64,000 nucleotides of DNA from Pseudomonas turukhanskensis. Lineage in GTDB: Bacteria > Pseudomonadota > Gammaproteobacteria > Pseudomonadales > Pseudomonadaceae. Location of the stretch: positions 124,001 through 188,000 of the forward strand of contig NZ_BSFN01000009.1 in the NCBI RefSeq assembly GCF_027922365.1, in the 5' to 3' direction. The position numbers and the translations under genes are program-made. Within the stretch, counting starts at the first letter, position 1. Each line of letters opens with the position of its first letter. Below the pieces are notes generated by a model. It did no database searches. It was not told the origin of the DNA and was given only the letters and a program-made list of their open reading frames with translations. Shown here piece after piece: positions 62,741 through 64,000 of the stretch.

Positions 62741-62856
62741 GTAGGGCGAATATCGCCGCAGGCGATATCCGCCGTTACGCCGATGGAACGGCGCTCGAAG
62801 TTCAACAGGTATATCGGTGTATCGGCGGATATCCGCGTAGCGGATATTCGCCCTAC
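62741..62856. repeat. REP pair (BIME) between flgK and flgL
   Basis: GTAGGGCGAATATCGCCGCAGGCGATATCCGCC (62741-62773) and the inverted GGCGGATATCCGCGTAGCGGATATTCGCCCTAC (62824-62856), with the same sequence type and GTAG feet as the REPs beside the RAYT gene about 7 kb away. It interrupts the usual tight flgK-flgL spacing and may modulate read-through or mRNA stability. Confidence 0.9.
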
Positions 62857-62870
62857 CTAGCCGTTTCGTA

Positions 62871-64000
62871 TCAGAACGCGGCCAACATCGTCTCGAACAA
62901 ATCCTTCGCGGTGCTTATGACCTTCATATTGGCCTGGTAGGCCTGCTGGTAACTCATCAGGTTTACCGCTTCTTCATCCAGGTTCACCGCACTCACGCTG
63001 TCACGCTGGGTTTGCGCCTGGCTGGTAACGGTTTTAGCGGTGGTGAGGTCGGCCGCGTTCTGCCGGCTGACGCTGGCGATATCACCGATCAGCCCGGCAT
63101 AGGCATCGTTGACGCTCACCTGGTTGCCGTTGACGGTAATGGTCTGGTTACGCAGTTCCAGCAACGCCAGCAGCGCGCCGTTGTTGCCGGTTTCGCCGGC
63201 GCTGTCGGACAGGGCCAGGTCGGCGGCCTTGATGCCGCTCAGGCTCAGCATGTTGGAGCTGCTGCCCGGGGTGAACACCAGCAGCGCCTGGCCGGCATTG
63301 CCATTGAGGTCGAAACCGGCGCCGAGGGTGTCGTTGACCATCTGCGAAAACTGCTCGGCCATATCACTCAGGGCGTCCTGGTTCGGGCGCAGCACCTGGT
63401 ATTCGGTGTCGTACAACGCGCCGAGCGAGCCGCCAAGGTTGTCCTGGCTGAGCGAGAAAGTGGTGCCGGCAAAAGCCAGCCCAATCTCCTGCTCACCCGT
63501 GGGCGTCAGGCTGACGCTGAGCTGCGCGGCCGAGGTGCTGGCCACCAGCGGCTGACCGTTGGCCAGCGACACGGAGAGCGAGCCATCGGCGGCGGTATTG
63601 GTGCGCACGCTGGCGTACTGGCTGAGTTCGGTGATCAGGCTTTCGCGCTGGTCTTTGAGGGTATTGGAATCGGCCCCGCCGGCTTCGGCGGCAATGATCT
63701 TTTTGTTCAGCAAGGCGATGTTGCTGGTCAGGCCGTTGATCTCGGTGACCATCGAACCGCGCTGCTCCTGCAACGACGTCAGCTGGGTGTGAAAATTGCC
63801 ACCCAGGGTATTGAAGCGCTGCGCCAGGTTGCCGGCCTCGGCGATGATCTGTTGGCGAAGGGCTACGGAATCAGGCGTGGCGCTGGCTTCACTGACGGCG
63901 GCAAAGAAGTTGTCCAGACCCACACTGATGCTCGACCCATCGCCCGACATCAACCCTTCCAGCGAGGTCAGGTATTGCTGCGAGGTGCTGTAGTAGTTCT
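62871..64000 (-). CDS. flgK: flagellar hook-associated protein FlgK, partial
   Basis: The C-terminal 376 or so codons are visible; the N-terminus lies beyond the right edge. The frame continues to the window end (YYSTSQQYLTSLEGLMSGDGSSI.VGLDNFFAA), and an internal ATG at 63951 is not the true start. The C-terminal SAVNLDEEAVNLMSYQQAYQANMKVISTAKDLFETMLAAF is the conserved FlgK end. Forms the hook-filament junction together with FlgL. Confidence 0.94.
   Translation of the reverse strand, partial: NYYSTSQQYLTSLEGLMSGDGSSISVGLDNFFAAVSEASATPDSVALRQQIIAEAGNLAQRFNTLGGNFHTQLTSLQEQRGSMVTEINGLTSNIALLNKKIIAAEAGGADSNTLKDQRESLITELSQYASVRTNTAADGSLSVSLANGQPLVASTSAAQLSVSLTPTGEQEIGLAFAGTTFSLSQDNLGGSLGALYDTEYQVLRPNQDALSDMAEQFSQMVNDTLGAGFDLNGNAGQALLVFTPGSSSNMLSLSGIKAADLALSDSAGETGNNGALLALLELRNQTITVNGNQVSVNDAYAGLIGDIASVSRQNAADLTTAKTVTSQAQTQRDSVSAVNLDEEAVNLMSYQQAYQANMKVISTAKDLFETMLAAF

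Overview
The window looks like a Pseudomonas chromosome segment. The DNA is GC-rich with dense short intergenic gaps. It carries OprD-type porin, FecI/FecR, ArsH, glutathione-independent formaldehyde dehydrogenase, DUF5064-like and CigR-like genes, a RAYT transposase with its REP sequences, and a polar flagellar flgK/flgL end. The species cannot be fixed from the sequence alone. No rRNA, tRNA, prophage or CRISPR array was seen.

Layout. 1-6.1 kb: a FecI/FecR surface-signalling pair (FecR runs off the left edge), two tandem paralogous hybrid histidine kinases with different sensors (PAS-PAS and GAF), and a small CxxC protein. 6.1-11.4 kb: a LysR/quinone-reductase divergent pair, a HigBA toxin-antitoxin module, a VOC protein, a membrane diguanylate cyclase, a DUF1348 protein and a small ORF. 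11.4-16.1 kb: a flavin split-barrel/ferredoxin-reductase/2Fe-2S fusion with a GST, headed by two back-to-back LysR genes. 16.4-21.1 kb: a periplasmic binding protein, PPK2, a CigR-like secreted protein and a CHASE4-PAS-GGDEF-EAL protein. 21.2-25.5 kb: a fatty-acid-hydroxylase/SRPBCC fusion with a divergent LysR, a secreted cyclase-family hydrolase, an AhpD-like protein, and VOC and GFA proteins. 25.6-28.5 kb: a large autotransporter. 28.8-40.9 kb: SDR and LysR modules, an SDR-GH15 overlapping pair, a VOC protein, a secreted small protein, an MmyB-type regulator, an azoreductase, a GNAT enzyme and a MocR-type regulator.

41-44 kb: an arsenic operon arsR-arsC-arsH without an adjacent efflux pump, then a small conserved-looking ORF and an HSL-type esterase. 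44.4-53.6 kb: the main accessory catabolic unit. A divergent MarR regulator faces a six-gene minus-strand series: ferredoxin reductase (VanB-like), Rieske oxygenase (VanA-like), FdhA, AAHS-type MFS transporter, OprD porin and a secreted beta-helix protein. Together these read as import of an aromatic (probably methoxylated) acid, oxidative demethylation releasing formaldehyde, and oxidation of that formaldehyde to formate, plus an exported protein of unknown job.

53.7-56.2 kb: DUF5064-like, DUF7693-like and cupin genes, then a REP-associated tyrosine transposase (RAYT) framed by REP pairs. 56.2-60.5 kb: an MFS permease, a CdaR activator and a glycerate kinase (sugar-diacid/glycerate use), and a small conserved protein. 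60.7-64 kb: a flagellin-like protein, flgL, an intergenic REP pair of the RAYT type, and the 3' part of flgK, which runs off the right edge.

The most interesting points are the O-demethylation cluster with its secreted beta-helix protein, the RAYT/REP system reaching into the flagellar genes, the pump-less ars operon, the flagellin-like protein after flgL, and the paralogous hybrid kinases.
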